Of a DNA stretch of 64,000 nucleotides, positions 48,464-57,622 are shown piece by piece. The notes under the pieces are model-generated. The model ran no database searches. It was given only the letters and a program-made list of their open reading frames with translations, and was not told the origin of the DNA. The stretch lies in the NCBI GenBank assembly GCA_021732975.1, contig JAKFWC010000024.1, forward strand, positions 124,001 through 188,000, read 5' to 3'. Source of the DNA: Planctomycetaceae bacterium. GTDB lineage: Bacteria > Planctomycetota > Planctomycetia > Planctomycetales > Planctomycetaceae. Made by a program: the position numbers and the translations under genes. The stretch's first letter is position 1; every line of letters starts with the position of its first letter.

Positions 48464-49888
48464 TCATGCCAGCACCGGCTCAATCGGGCGGCCGCTGCAG
48501 ACCACATAGGGCCTTCCCTGGCGATCGTGAATTTCCGTGTGCGGATCGATTCCCAAGGCCGCGTAAATCGTCGCCGTCACATCCGCGGGACTGACGGCGT
48601 CGCGGAGCGGATAGCCGCCGTCGCGGTCCGACGCGCCGTACAACGCACCGGCTTGGATGCCCGCCCCCGCCATCAACACCGAATAACAATATGGCCAATG
48701 ATCGCGTCCATCGGCCGCAGCTCCCGCGCTGGACGTAATCATCCCTACCTTGGGCGTGCGGCCAAACTCGCCCATGATCACGACGAGCGTATCGTCCAGC
48801 AGCCCGCGTTCGGCAAGATCATCTAGCAGCGCCGACACAGCCCGGTCAAATGGTGGACCCAATGCGCGCCGCATCAACTTGAAGTGATCCCGATGCGTGT
48901 CCCACGCCTGATCGATACGACGCCCGGTCATCAAGGTGACGAGTTTCACCCCGGCTTCCAACATCCGCCGCGCGAGCAATGCCGATTGTCCCAGATGCGG
49001 CAGTCCGCCGAATTTCCTCGCCTCGATGGACCGATCGCTGCCGGGATCGAGACCGTATTCCATGCGAGTCGACGCCGGTTCGCGCGACAAATCGAATGCT
49101 GTCCGCACGGCGGGAGAGGCAAGCAGGTCCACCGCCTGTTGCTGAAAGAGCGACATCCGCTGCATCGCCGTTGTGTCGACCGCATGCGTCGTGCTGATGC
49201 GTTGCATCAATTCGTGACGTTGCTGCAATCGTGACTGCGACGACTGAGCCAACGGAGCAAATCCCGGCGGCGAATACCCCGGCAAACTCGGATCGCCGGT
49301 GACGAACGGATCGTAAGCCGCGCCGAGAAATCCCGCGGTCTGTCCCGGCAGATCGGAGCCGTTGTTGAATTGCTTTTCGGCGATGTGCAGGAAGTCGGGC
49401 ATCGCTCCCTGCGACGGCCGCAACTTCGCCAGCACCGCCCCCACCGGCGGGAAGTTCTCCGGCCCGGAGTTCACCACAAGCTGGCCACTCTCGACCGGAT
49501 ACCGCCCCGTCAGCGCGTAGTAGCTGCCGGCGTTGTGATCGTTGATGGCGTGCGTCACCGAACGAACGACGGCAAACCGATGGGCATGCTGCGACAGTCC
49601 CGGCAGCAGTTCCGAGAACGGCAACTCGGGATTCGATGTCTGAATCACGCCAAATTCACCACGAATATTCGCCGGCGCTTTCGGCTTTACATCCCACAAA
49701 TCGATGTGCGAGGGACCGCCATCCATGAAGATGAGGAGGCAACGTTCCGCGTTCTTGCGTCCCGGCCGTTCCGTCGCCGCAGCGAGATGGTCGACTGTTA
49801 ATCCCAATGGCGTGAGCGCGCCGAGGCGCAGCCAATCGCGGCGAGTGAACCCGGATGTGAGACAGTCGTCGGACATCGAAACGTCCAC
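48464..49888 (-). CDS. DUF1501 protein
   Basis: TRRDWLRLGALTPLGL; RCLLIFMDGGPSHIDLWDVKPKAPANIRGEFGVI; LVVIMGEFGRTPKVGMITSSAGAAADGRDHWPYCYSVLMAGAG. Confidence 0.93.
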   Translation of the reverse strand: MDVSMSDDCLTSGFTRRDWLRLGALTPLGLTVDHLAAATERPGRKNAERCLLIFMDGGPSHIDLWDVKPKAPANIRGEFGVIQTSNPELPFSELLPGLSQHAHRFAVVRSVTHAINDHNAGSYYALTGRYPVESGQLVVNSGPENFPPVGAVLAKLRPSQGAMPDFLHIAEKQFNNGSDLPGQTAGFLGAAYDPFVTGDPSLPGYSPPGFAPLAQSSQSRLQQRHELMQRISTTHAVDTTAMQRMSLFQQQAVDLLASPAVRTAFDLSREPASTRMEYGLDPGSDRSIEARKFGGLPHLGQSALLARRMLEAGVKLVTLMTGRRIDQAWDTHRDHFKLMRRALGPPFDRAVSALLDDLAERGLLDDTLVVIMGEFGRTPKVGMITSSAGAAADGRDHWPYCYSVLMAGAGIQAGALYGASDRDGGYPLRDAVSPADVTATIYAALGIDPHTEIHDRQGRPYVVCSGRPIEPVLA

Positions 49889-49953
49889 GGGAAGGGAACT
49901 CTGAAGAATTCATCCTATCCGGAGTGGGAAGTCGACACCAGACGATATTGGAA

Positions 49954-50036
49954 AGGTTGAGGGTCGAGGGTCGAAAGTTGAGGGCAAGACGATTCTTTTC
50001 TGACCCTCAACCTTCGGCTATCAACCCTCAGCCTCT
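49954..50036. repeat. Intergenic inverted repeat (GGTTGAGGGTCGAGGGTC)
   Basis: ggttgagggtcgagggtcgaaagttgaggg ... gaccctcaaccttcggctatcaaccctcagcctctcac. Confidence 0.65.
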
Positions 50037-50809
50037 CACGGCGAGAGAATCTGGGCGAGGAGATCGTCGTGCGGGTAGGGATGCCCGCGGTGCTGACAGA
50101 AGCCTTCGCCGTAGGCGACGCCAAGTTGTTCCCCCCGCGCGGCGGACCACCGACGGGTGCCGTCGAGATACTCGTCCAACCCGTGTTGTCGCCGCAACCA
50201 ATCGCGTTGACTGGCATGACAGGCAAGCATTTCCAGTTTGGTTTCAATCGTGTCCGAAATGTCGACGATCAACATTGGCGGTTGCGGGCGGCCGTAGTAA
50301 TCGACGCCTTCAATCGCATCGACATAGTAAAGGTGCGGAATGCCCGACAGTGGCGGGGCGGGATCCCATTGCCGCGTGACATAATGCGGAACAGACGCAT
50401 TGAAGCACGCGTCGCGCACCAGGCGGCTGGTGACTTCGTGGTCGCTCATGTAATCGATGGGTGGGGCGGTCATCACGATGTCCGGCCGGGCTCGCCGCAC
50501 CGCTTCCGTTACCCGCCGGCGGCTGTCGTCGTTATGTTCAATCGACAAGTCGCGGAACTCCAGACACATGTAGTCCGCCCCGAGCAGATCCGCCGCACGC
50601 TTGGCTTCGGCTCGACGCACCGCACTGATTTCATCCGGCAGCAACTCTGCGCTGCCGAGATCGCCGGGCGTCATTGTGGCGATGGTGATGTGACAGCCAA
50701 GTTGCTTGAGCCGCAACAACGTTCCCGCACACTGGATTTCGACATCATCCGGATGGGCATGAATTGCCAGGATTCGCAGAGATCTTAGATCAGCGGCCAT
50801 GTCCGTCAC
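50036..50809 (-). CDS. PIG-L family deacetylase
   Basis: [69 protein letters not shown]. Confidence 0.92.
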   Translation of the reverse strand: MTDMAADLRSLRILAIHAHPDDVEIQCAGTLLRLKQLGCHITIATMTPGDLGSAELLPDEISAVRRAEAKRAADLLGADYMCLEFRDLSIEHNDDSRRRVTEAVRRARPDIVMTAPPIDYMSDHEVTSRLVRDACFNASVPHYVTRQWDPAPPLSGIPHLYYVDAIEGVDYYGRPQPPMLIVDISDTIETKLEMLACHASQRDWLRRQHGLDEYLDGTRRWSAARGEQLGVAYGEGFCQHRGHPYPHDDLLAQILSP

Positions 50810-50870
50810 TTTCGTAGAGGAGTGCGAACAAGTCTATCGTGACGACGGATCGGACGGAATCATTGCCTTT

Positions 50871-50938
50871 ACGAGCCCGAAGCGCAAGCGCCGGGTTCTT
50901 CTATCAGAATGCACCCGGCGCTCGCGCTTCGGGCTTGT
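50871..50938. repeat. Intergenic inverted repeat (family C)
   Basis: acgagcccgaagcgcaagcgccgggttc ... cacccggcgctcgcgcttcgggcttgtt. Confidence 0.85.
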
Positions 50939-50951
50939 TATCGCGCTCGTG

Positions 50952-51821
50952 TTAATGCATTAACCATTGAATGAACACGTCCGCGATGTTGATTTGATTG
51001 GCGCGGGCGAATGCCTTCCAACCGGGGACCGCGTTGACCTCGATGACATAACCGTGGCCGAGACGATCGTACAGAATGTCGACACCGGCGAAGATCGCTC
51101 CCGTGGCGGCGGTCGCACGGAGCGCCCAATCGATTTCCATTGCGGTGGGTTGATGTGGCTCGCCGCGGGCCTGACGAGAAACGTTGGTCCGAAAGTCGTT
51201 CTCGGCGATGCGGCGCATGCCACCGAGAACTTTTCCGTCGAGAACCAGCACGCGGACATCGCTGCCGCCGTGGTCGATGAAACGTTGTAGATAGAGGACG
51301 GACTGCATCCGCGACAGCGTGAAGAAGACGCGCTGCCCGATGTCCGGGTCACTCACTCGCACGATGCCACGGCCTTCTGCACCGAAAAGCGGCTTCACCA
51401 CGACATCGCCACCGAGTTGATCGAGAGCGAGCAGTGCCGCCTCGGGCGATTCACAGACAATGGTGTCGGGGACCGGCAACCCTGCAGCGGTAAGGCGCGA
51501 GGTGGTGAGGTACTTGTCGACCGCACATTCGAGCGACTTTGGCGGATTGATCACCCGTACGCCGCGCGCTTCGAGACGGGCGAGCCAATCCATGCGGACG
51601 ACGACTTGCTCCAACGATCCGGGCGGCATCGTGCGGACAATGATCGCATCGACATCATTCGCGGCCGCTTCCCCGACATGAAAGGTTTCGCCCCCGGTGC
51701 GGATTGAGCCGATGATCTGCGGAAAGTCCCAGCGCTCAACGTGGTGGCCATGATCGCCTGCCGCTCGTGTGAGATCGCGGTAGTACCCACTGTCGGCACT
51801 GGCGAGAATGGCGAGTCGCAC
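50952..51821 (-). CDS. RimK-like ATP-grasp ligase (candidate cofactor glutamyl ligase)
   Basis: GVRVINPPKSLECAVDKYLTTSRLTAAGLPVPDTIVCES; VVKPLFGAEGRGIVRV; VLGGMRRIAENDFRTNVSRQ; GVDILYDRLGHGYVIEVNAVPGWKAF. Confidence 0.88.
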   Translation of the reverse strand: MRLAILASADSGYYRDLTRAAGDHGHHVERWDFPQIIGSIRTGGETFHVGEAAANDVDAIIVRTMPPGSLEQVVVRMDWLARLEARGVRVINPPKSLECAVDKYLTTSRLTAAGLPVPDTIVCESPEAALLALDQLGGDVVVKPLFGAEGRGIVRVSDPDIGQRVFFTLSRMQSVLYLQRFIDHGGSDVRVLVLDGKVLGGMRRIAENDFRTNVSRQARGEPHQPTAMEIDWALRATAATGAIFAGVDILYDRLGHGYVIEVNAVPGWKAFARANQINIADVFIQWLMH

Positions 51822-51902
51822 GAAGGAGATCCGGAAGGAATATCAAAATACCGAAGGATAGGGCCACTGTCTCTGTGCTGAACACAACAACCCGACTTGC
51901 TT

Positions 51903-51984
51903 GTGTGCCACTGGCTCTGCCAGTGCTCTTTCTATTGTTTGAAAGGCTGCCGGTGGGAAGACACTGGCAGAGCCCGTGGCACAC
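51903..51984. repeat. Intergenic inverted repeat (family A')
   Basis: gtgtgccactggctctgccagtgctctt ... agacactggcagagcccgtggcacac. Confidence 0.9.
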
Positions 51985-52004
51985 GAAGATGACCGTAGAA
52001 CAAA

Positions 52005-52958
52005 TCACGCGATCCCGAACGACTTCACAAGAATATCTTGCCGCACGCCGCCGGCGATGTGGACGCGGCCGGTTTCGACGTTGTGGAAGACGATCTCCGC
52101 GGGACTGAAAAGCATCTTGTCGATCTTGTAGAAATCGCGGCCGGCCGCCTCGAAGACTTCGAGGAACGGCTGACCGAACATCGATGATGACTGCGACGGA
52201 ACCTTGGGGGCGATCTCGGCGAGGGAATCGTCATCGCCGTTGACGAGCAGCGTCACGCGGCCGCCGTAAAGGATGGCATCGTTGGTGCGGCCGATGCCTT
52301 CGAGATCGTTCTTGGCGACTGGTGCCAGCGGGGCGACACCGTAGCCGCTGCGGACGCGGTTCACATCGAAGCCGAGTTCAAACAGCTTGTGCATCGCCGT
52401 TTCGATGGAGCGGGCCAGCACCTGATAGTTCCCGGCGATGCTCGATGTCGGCGCGACCGCGAGAATCACATCGGACGGTGCGACACGGGCCTGCTCGGCG
52501 ATGTACTCGAACACATCGCGGCCGGGCAATTTGGCGGACTCGAGCACGCCGACGACTTGCGGAGCATCTTCGCGATACCACAGTTTGTCGAAGAGGGCTT
52601 CCTTCCCGTAGGCCGCCCGCATCGGTCCGGAGCCCATCGCAAAGTATTTGCCGACACTGATCTGCCAGCCGGCATATTGGCTGAACAAACACGCGGCGAC
52701 AGGGTAGTCCGTCTGCACCGCGACATGCGGCCAGTGGTGATTGCCGAGCGTACCATACACCGTACTGATATCCGCCAGCCCGGACATGGTGATCGAGGCC
52801 AGCATCGCCCCGGCTTCCAGGCCGCCTTCGGTCTCGACACCGAAATCCAGCAAGAGGCCACTGCCATTCAGTTCCTGCGCGCCGACGCGGAGATCCTCGG
52901 GATTTTCCGAGATGTCCTCAATCAACTGGGACGCGAGATCGTTGAGTTCGAGATTCAT
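52005..52958 (-). CDS. mch: Methenyltetrahydromethanopterin cyclohydrolase
   Basis: MNLELNDLASQLIEDISENPEDLRVGAQELNGSGLLLDFGVETEGGLEAGAMLASITMSGLA...LARSIETAMHKLFELGFDVNRVRSGYGVAPLAPVAKNDLEGIGRTNDAILYGGRVTLLV. Confidence 0.93.
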   Translation of the reverse strand: MNLELNDLASQLIEDISENPEDLRVGAQELNGSGLLLDFGVETEGGLEAGAMLASITMSGLADISTVYGTLGNHHWPHVAVQTDYPVAACLFSQYAGWQISVGKYFAMGSGPMRAAYGKEALFDKLWYREDAPQVVGVLESAKLPGRDVFEYIAEQARVAPSDVILAVAPTSSIAGNYQVLARSIETAMHKLFELGFDVNRVRSGYGVAPLAPVAKNDLEGIGRTNDAILYGGRVTLLVNGDDDSLAEIAPKVPSQSSSMFGQPFLEVFEAAGRDFYKIDKMLFSPAEIVFHNVETGRVHIAGGVRQDILVKSFGIA

Positions 52959-53028
52959 GCTGGGGATCGGCTTGTTTTTCGTTATGGAAGAGAGGAACCA
53001 CGCGAAAGAGAAAAGAACAACTAAAGAT

Positions 53029-53097
53029 GTGTGCCACGGTCGTGCGAACGGGGATAACGCTTTGTTCCAACGCACGGCCGACACGGCCGTGGCACAC
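53029..53097. repeat. Intergenic inverted repeat (family A)
   Basis: gtgtgccacggtcgtgcg ... cgcacggccgacacggccgtggcacac. Confidence 0.85.
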
Positions 53098-53135
53098 AGT
53101 CAGAATGTCCTCCGTGGTTCCCAATCCTCTCTTTT

Positions 53136-53642
53136 TCACGGTTGAGCGGGACGGAACTCCGCCGGGAGTTCTTGCGGCTGAAATCGTAGCCGGATTTCCT
53201 GCTGGCAACAATCACACGGTTTGATCTCGTACATCGGGATCGCACAGATGTCGCACCAGTAATCGGTGTAGTTGCGGGTACCGTCTTTGTCGAACGTGTA
53301 GACCATCAGCACTTGCAGGTACGGCACGCCCGGGCGGCGGTAACCGATCAGTTCGACCTTGCGGTCGCGCAGTCGTTCATCCTGATAGAACGCCCTGCCG
53401 CGCCAATCGGGCAGGATGGGGATGATCTCGTTGTCCGGCGTGAGCAACGCCACCTGTTCGCGCAGCTCCTGCGGATAGACTTTCACTTTCAGCCGTTTTA
53501 ACGCGTCCGGCGTCTTCAGCACTTCGCCGTGGAACACCTGTTTCGGCGGTGCGGGCCGGTCATCGGATGGTTCGGCACCGATGGCGCAGATCGCAACCAC
53601 GACACCAAGACTGCTGAGGAATCGACGCAAACAGACGCACAT
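53136..53642 (-). CDS. Secreted Cys-rich protein of unknown function
   Basis: N-terminal hydrophobic segment; YWCDICAIPMYEIKPCDCCQQEIRLRF CxxC/CDCC motif near C-terminus. Confidence 0.65.
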   Translation of the reverse strand: MCVCLRRFLSSLGVVVAICAIGAEPSDDRPAPPKQVFHGEVLKTPDALKRLKVKVYPQELREQVALLTPDNEIIPILPDWRGRAFYQDERLRDRKVELIGYRRPGVPYLQVLMVYTFDKDGTRNYTDYWCDICAIPMYEIKPCDCCQQEIRLRFQPQELPAEFRPAQP

Positions 53643-53659
53643 TGCCGGGACGCCTACAG

Positions 53660-54406
53660 TCACCGTTCGTTGCTACGGAGTTTCATCAGCAGCCGCAGGA
53701 TCTCGACGTACAACCAGACCAGCGTGACCATCAGGCCGAATGCCGCGTACCACTCCATGTACTTGGGCGTCCCGCGAGCGGCGGCGGCTTCAATGAAGTC
53801 GAAGTCGAGCACCAGATTGAGCGCGGCGATCACGACCACGAACGCGCTGAAGCCAATGCCAATAATGCCCGCTTCATGAATGAACGGCATGCGAATCGAG
53901 AAGAAGCCGAGAATCATCGACGCGAGATACAACAGAGCGATCCCACCGGTCGCGGCGAACACGCCCAGTTTGAAATTTTCCGTCGCCTTGATGAGGCCGG
54001 TTTGATACGCCATCAGCAGCGCGAACATCGTGCCGAACGTGAGCCCAACGGCCTGCATGGCGATACCGGGGTAACGCGCGTTGATAGTCGCCGTCAGCCC
54101 GCCGAGAAAGAGCCCTTCCGCCAGAGCATACAACGGGCCGGTGATGGAGGCACCGCGGGGATAGAAGCTCGTGATGAGCGCCAACACGAACCCGCCGATC
54201 GCGCCGCCGATAATCCACGGCATGGCGGCTTGCGGGGTCGCAAGAACCATCGACCACGTCCAGCTCGCCGAGCCGACGCAGAGTCCGAGCAGAATGAGCG
54301 TTTTCGTCGCCGCCCCCTGCACGGTCATCACATTCGTGGCCGATGTTGCGGTCGACTCGTACGGGACGAACGTCTCCGCATTCAAAGCCGGATTGCCACT
54401 GCGCAT
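53660..54406 (-). CDS. Bax inhibitor-1/YccA-like (Bax1-I) membrane protein
   Basis: Multi-TM; QGAATKTLILLGLCVGSASWTW ... GPLYALAEGLFLGGLTATINARYPGIAMQAVGLTFGTMFALLMAYQTGLIKATENF. Confidence 0.88.
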   Translation of the reverse strand: MRSGNPALNAETFVPYESTATSATNVMTVQGAATKTLILLGLCVGSASWTWSMVLATPQAAMPWIIGGAIGGFVLALITSFYPRGASITGPLYALAEGLFLGGLTATINARYPGIAMQAVGLTFGTMFALLMAYQTGLIKATENFKLGVFAATGGIALLYLASMILGFFSIRMPFIHEAGIIGIGFSAFVVVIAALNLVLDFDFIEAAAARGTPKYMEWYAAFGLMVTLVWLYVEILRLLMKLRSNER

Positions 54407-54497
54407 GTAACGATTCCAATAACGGAGAGGTGAAGCCTGTTCACAGAAGTATACGCAAAGAAGAGAACGACGACGAGGGCGGTGCGGATCACATTTC

Positions 54498-54589
54498 ACG
54501 AGCCGGACGGGTGAGCGACGAGCCTGCGTATTCTTGTACCCTGCGAGAATCAGACGAAATAAACTCCGTCGCTCACATCTCCGGCTCGT
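54498..54589. repeat. Intergenic inverted repeat (ACGAGCCGG...CCGGCTCGT)
   Basis: acgagccggacgggtgagcgacg ... cgtcgctcacatctccggctcgt. Confidence 0.75.
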
Positions 54590-54600
54590 AATCGGCACCG

Positions 54601-56829
54601 TTACGGCAGTTTCCACACGCGGACGGAGCCGTCGCGGCCACCAGAGGCGAGCATCGTACCTGCCTGATTGAACGCCACGGCATGGATCGCGATTTTGTGA
54701 CCTAGATAGCGGTCCAACAAACTGCCGGAATTCGCGTCCCACACCTTCACGATCCCGTCGTGTCCGCCCGTGGCGATTTTGGTCCCATCGGGAGAAAACG
54801 CGACGGCCCAGATGTCGCCATCGTGGGCTTCCCATGTTCGGACTGATTTGCCGTTGCTGGTGTCCCAGATGCGAATCGTGCGATCCCACCCAACGGATGC
54901 CAACCGCCTTCCATCATGGTTGAACGCCAACGCATACACCGGTCCCGTATGGCCTTCGAGGGGCAGCTTCTGGGCGAGCGTCTGCGCGTTCCACAGTCGC
55001 ACGGTTTTATCGGTCCCCGCCGTGGCGATGGTCTCGTCGTTCGGTGAAATCACTACGGAATACACTGCACCCGATTGTTGCATCTCGGCCCGCGGTTTTT
55101 CGGGGTTATCAAAGGACCAGGCCAGCACATGACCATCACGGACACCGGAATACAAGGACCGGCCGTCGTGTGACAGGGCCATTCCGCGGACGGCGTTGGC
55201 GTGCTCAAACGTCTGCACCGGTTCCGATTCTCCGACTTTCCAGATTTTGACCAACCCATCATCCCCCGCCGTGGCAAGCCGTTCGCCGCTGAGTGAGAAC
55301 TGAGCGGACCAAACGACGCCGCGGTGAGCCGGAAACGTCGACTTCACGCTTTCCGTCGCCCAATCCCATAGCCGGACCGAACCGTCTTCGACCGCCATTG
55401 CGACGGTATCGCCGCTGGGATTGAAGGCGACCGACCAGACCGTGCCTGCGTTGGCACTCAACACGGCAACCGGTTCTGCGGAAGAAACGGGAGCCGCTTC
55501 GGTCGGGGTGACCATCACGGGGATGATCTTGGGGCGACTGGCAAAGAACATTCCCCCCAAGACGCCGAAAACCAGAAAGGCGGCGCCGATGCCCATCGTG
55601 ATCCGTCGATGGCGGGTGTGAATGGCGCGGAGTTCATCCTTGCAGACGGTCGGGACTTCGTCCGATGTCGCCTTCATCAACGTCCACTCGTACTCGAACA
55701 GTTCCGCCAGCAGGGCCGCGGATTGAATGCGGTCTTCCGGTTTCTTGGCGAGAAGCTGTTCGATGGTGTCCGCGAGCCAACTGGGGATTGCCGGGTTGAT
55801 TTCGCGAATCGGTTGCGGGTTAGTCTCGGCAATTTGCCTAAGGATCGCCAGCGCGGAGTTCCCTTTGAACGGCGGTTGCCCGACGCTCATTTCGTACAGA
55901 ATCGCTCCGAGGCTGAAGAGATCGGAACGCGGATCCGCTTCTTCACCGAGGGCTTGTTCGGGAGCCATGTACATCGGGGTGCCGGTGACGAAACCGGTGC
56001 GGGTGAGCTTCACATCATCCACGACGCGGGCCAGACCGAAATCGGTGAGTTTGACACGATCATTCGGCGGTTCGAGAAGAATATTGCCCGGCTTGATGTC
56101 GCGATGAATCAAGCCCTGAGCATGAGCGGCGACCAATCCCTGCGACGCCTGCAAGCCGATGCGGATGATCTCCCGCGCGGGCATCTGCTTCACGCGGTTG
56201 AGCCGTTCTTCGAGGGTTTCCCCCGAGACCAATTGCATCACGAGGTACGGCAGGCCGAGGCCATCTTCCCCTTGCCGTTCCACCTGATGGACAGCGACGA
56301 CGTTCTCGTGGGTGATCGACGCCGCCGCGCGGGCTTCTCGACAGAACCGCTGACGTGACAGTTCATCGTCCGCCAGATCGGGATCGAGCACTTTGATGGC
56401 GACATGCCGCTGCAGTCGGGAATCGAACGCTTCGAGAACGATGCCCATCCCGCCGCGGCCGATGATGCGCATCACGTCGAATTGCGCAAGTCGTCCGAGG
56501 TACGCGGGATCGGTGGGTGGTAATAAAAAGTCGAGCGAGGGCGTCCCCCGGCGAGGTGTCGTCCTCGGTACAAAAGTTTCGTTGTACACGCCATCGAGTG
56601 CTTTCAATGCCGGCCAGTATGCGGATTCTTTCGCCGGATTCGCAGCATCCAGATGGGCCACGAGTTGCGAGACATCTGACCCTTCGGTGGCGATTTCTTC
56701 GAGCTTCGCCTGGCAGCACTCGCACGAATCCATGTGCTGCGTGCATTGCTGCTGGCGTTCACCCGAGAGCGATCCCTCTAGTAGTTGGCGAAGTTCGTCC
56801 CGTTCGGGACATTGCTGACGCGGAGCCAT
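54601..56829 (-). CDS. Ser/Thr protein kinase with N-terminal zinc-finger (anti-sigma-like) segment and C-terminal WD40 repeats
   Basis: CTQHMDSCECCQAKLEE (HxxxCxxC); kinase GRGGMGIVLEAFDSRLQRHVAIKVL, LIHRDIKPGNILL, DFGLARV; WD40 GTVWSVAFNPSGDTVAMAVEDGSVRLWDW etc. Confidence 0.95.
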   Translation of the reverse strand: MAPRQQCPERDELRQLLEGSLSGERQQQCTQHMDSCECCQAKLEEIATEGSDVSQLVAHLDAANPAKESAYWPALKALDGVYNETFVPRTTPRRGTPSLDFLLPPTDPAYLGRLAQFDVMRIIGRGGMGIVLEAFDSRLQRHVAIKVLDPDLADDELSRQRFCREARAAASITHENVVAVHQVERQGEDGLGLPYLVMQLVSGETLEERLNRVKQMPAREIIRIGLQASQGLVAAHAQGLIHRDIKPGNILLEPPNDRVKLTDFGLARVVDDVKLTRTGFVTGTPMYMAPEQALGEEADPRSDLFSLGAILYEMSVGQPPFKGNSALAILRQIAETNPQPIREINPAIPSWLADTIEQLLAKKPEDRIQSAALLAELFEYEWTLMKATSDEVPTVCKDELRAIHTRHRRITMGIGAAFLVFGVLGGMFFASRPKIIPVMVTPTEAAPVSSAEPVAVLSANAGTVWSVAFNPSGDTVAMAVEDGSVRLWDWATESVKSTFPAHRGVVWSAQFSLSGERLATAGDDGLVKIWKVGESEPVQTFEHANAVRGMALSHDGRSLYSGVRDGHVLAWSFDNPEKPRAEMQQSGAVYSVVISPNDETIATAGTDKTVRLWNAQTLAQKLPLEGHTGPVYALAFNHDGRRLASVGWDRTIRIWDTSNGKSVRTWEAHDGDIWAVAFSPDGTKIATGGHDGIVKVWDANSGSLLDRYLGHKIAIHAVAFNQAGTMLASGGRDGSVRVWKLP

Positions 56830-56830
56830 G

Positions 56831-57436
56831 TTAATTCTCTTCCTGCCGACGCAGGTTTTCGACTTCCTGTTTCAACCGGGCGAGCACGCGGCTTTTGGCC
56901 ACATACACCGCTCCGGCGGATAAACTTAACTGCTGGGCGACATCTCCCGCCGATTGCCCTTCAACGGCGGTAAGCCAAAACGCCCGCCAGGTGTTCTGCT
57001 GGAACTCCGGTTGCACCAGTTCCATTGCCAAGGCTGCCAGACGACGTTGATATTCCGTCTCCCAGGTCTCCGCCCCGACGCTCTCGGGATGCGTCTCCAA
57101 AAGGCGATTGGTTGCGGTGTCCCCCGATCCCTGCGGCCGGATGCGGCGGGCCGACAGGAAGTTGAACACCTTGTTGCGGGTGATCGTGAACAACCATCCG
57201 CGAAACGTTCCTTGTTTGCGGTCGTAGTCCAATCGCCCAATCGCCGAAGAAACCGAGCGCAGCACATCCTGCATCAGGTCGGCCGCGTCGGCGTCCTGCA
57301 GTCCGCGTTTGCGGGCGAAGCCATACACTACCGGTCCGTACAGACGGACGAATTCGTGCCAGGCGTCGCTGTTTTCTCCCTCGCGCAGTTGCACCAGCAG
57401 GCTGGCGCGAGTCAGCGGTGAATCGTCGACGGCCAT
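56831..57436 (-). CDS. ECF-type RNA polymerase sigma factor
   Basis: AWHEFVRLYGPVVYGFARKRGLQDADAADLMQDVLRSVSSAIGRLDYDRKQGTFRGWLFTITRNKVFNFL ... LSLSAGAVYVAKSRVLARLKQEVE. Confidence 0.93.
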   Translation of the reverse strand: MAVDDSPLTRASLLVQLREGENSDAWHEFVRLYGPVVYGFARKRGLQDADAADLMQDVLRSVSSAIGRLDYDRKQGTFRGWLFTITRNKVFNFLSARRIRPQGSGDTATNRLLETHPESVGAETWETEYQRRLAALAMELVQPEFQQNTWRAFWLTAVEGQSAGDVAQQLSLSAGAVYVAKSRVLARLKQEVENLRRQEEN

Positions 57437-57622
57437 CATTCCACCAAAGGAGTTCCTTCGCAGCCGTCGACCAAAAGATCGCGGCCGTCCGCGAGCGCGT
57501 CGCCTCCCATAATACGCGCCACAGGCCATCCGGACGAGGACCACGGTGAGCGGATCGCCAGTTTTGCTGCGGTGACATGACGACTTCCTGATGTTTGTCG
57601 TTCTCGATGTGTGTTATCGGAA

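Noticed and set aside
54406-54889. N-terminal extension of the Bax-inhibitor ORF (53660..54889)
   Set aside because: The extension runs through an intergenic repeat and antisense into the kinase WD40 region; ATG at 54406 fits the family.
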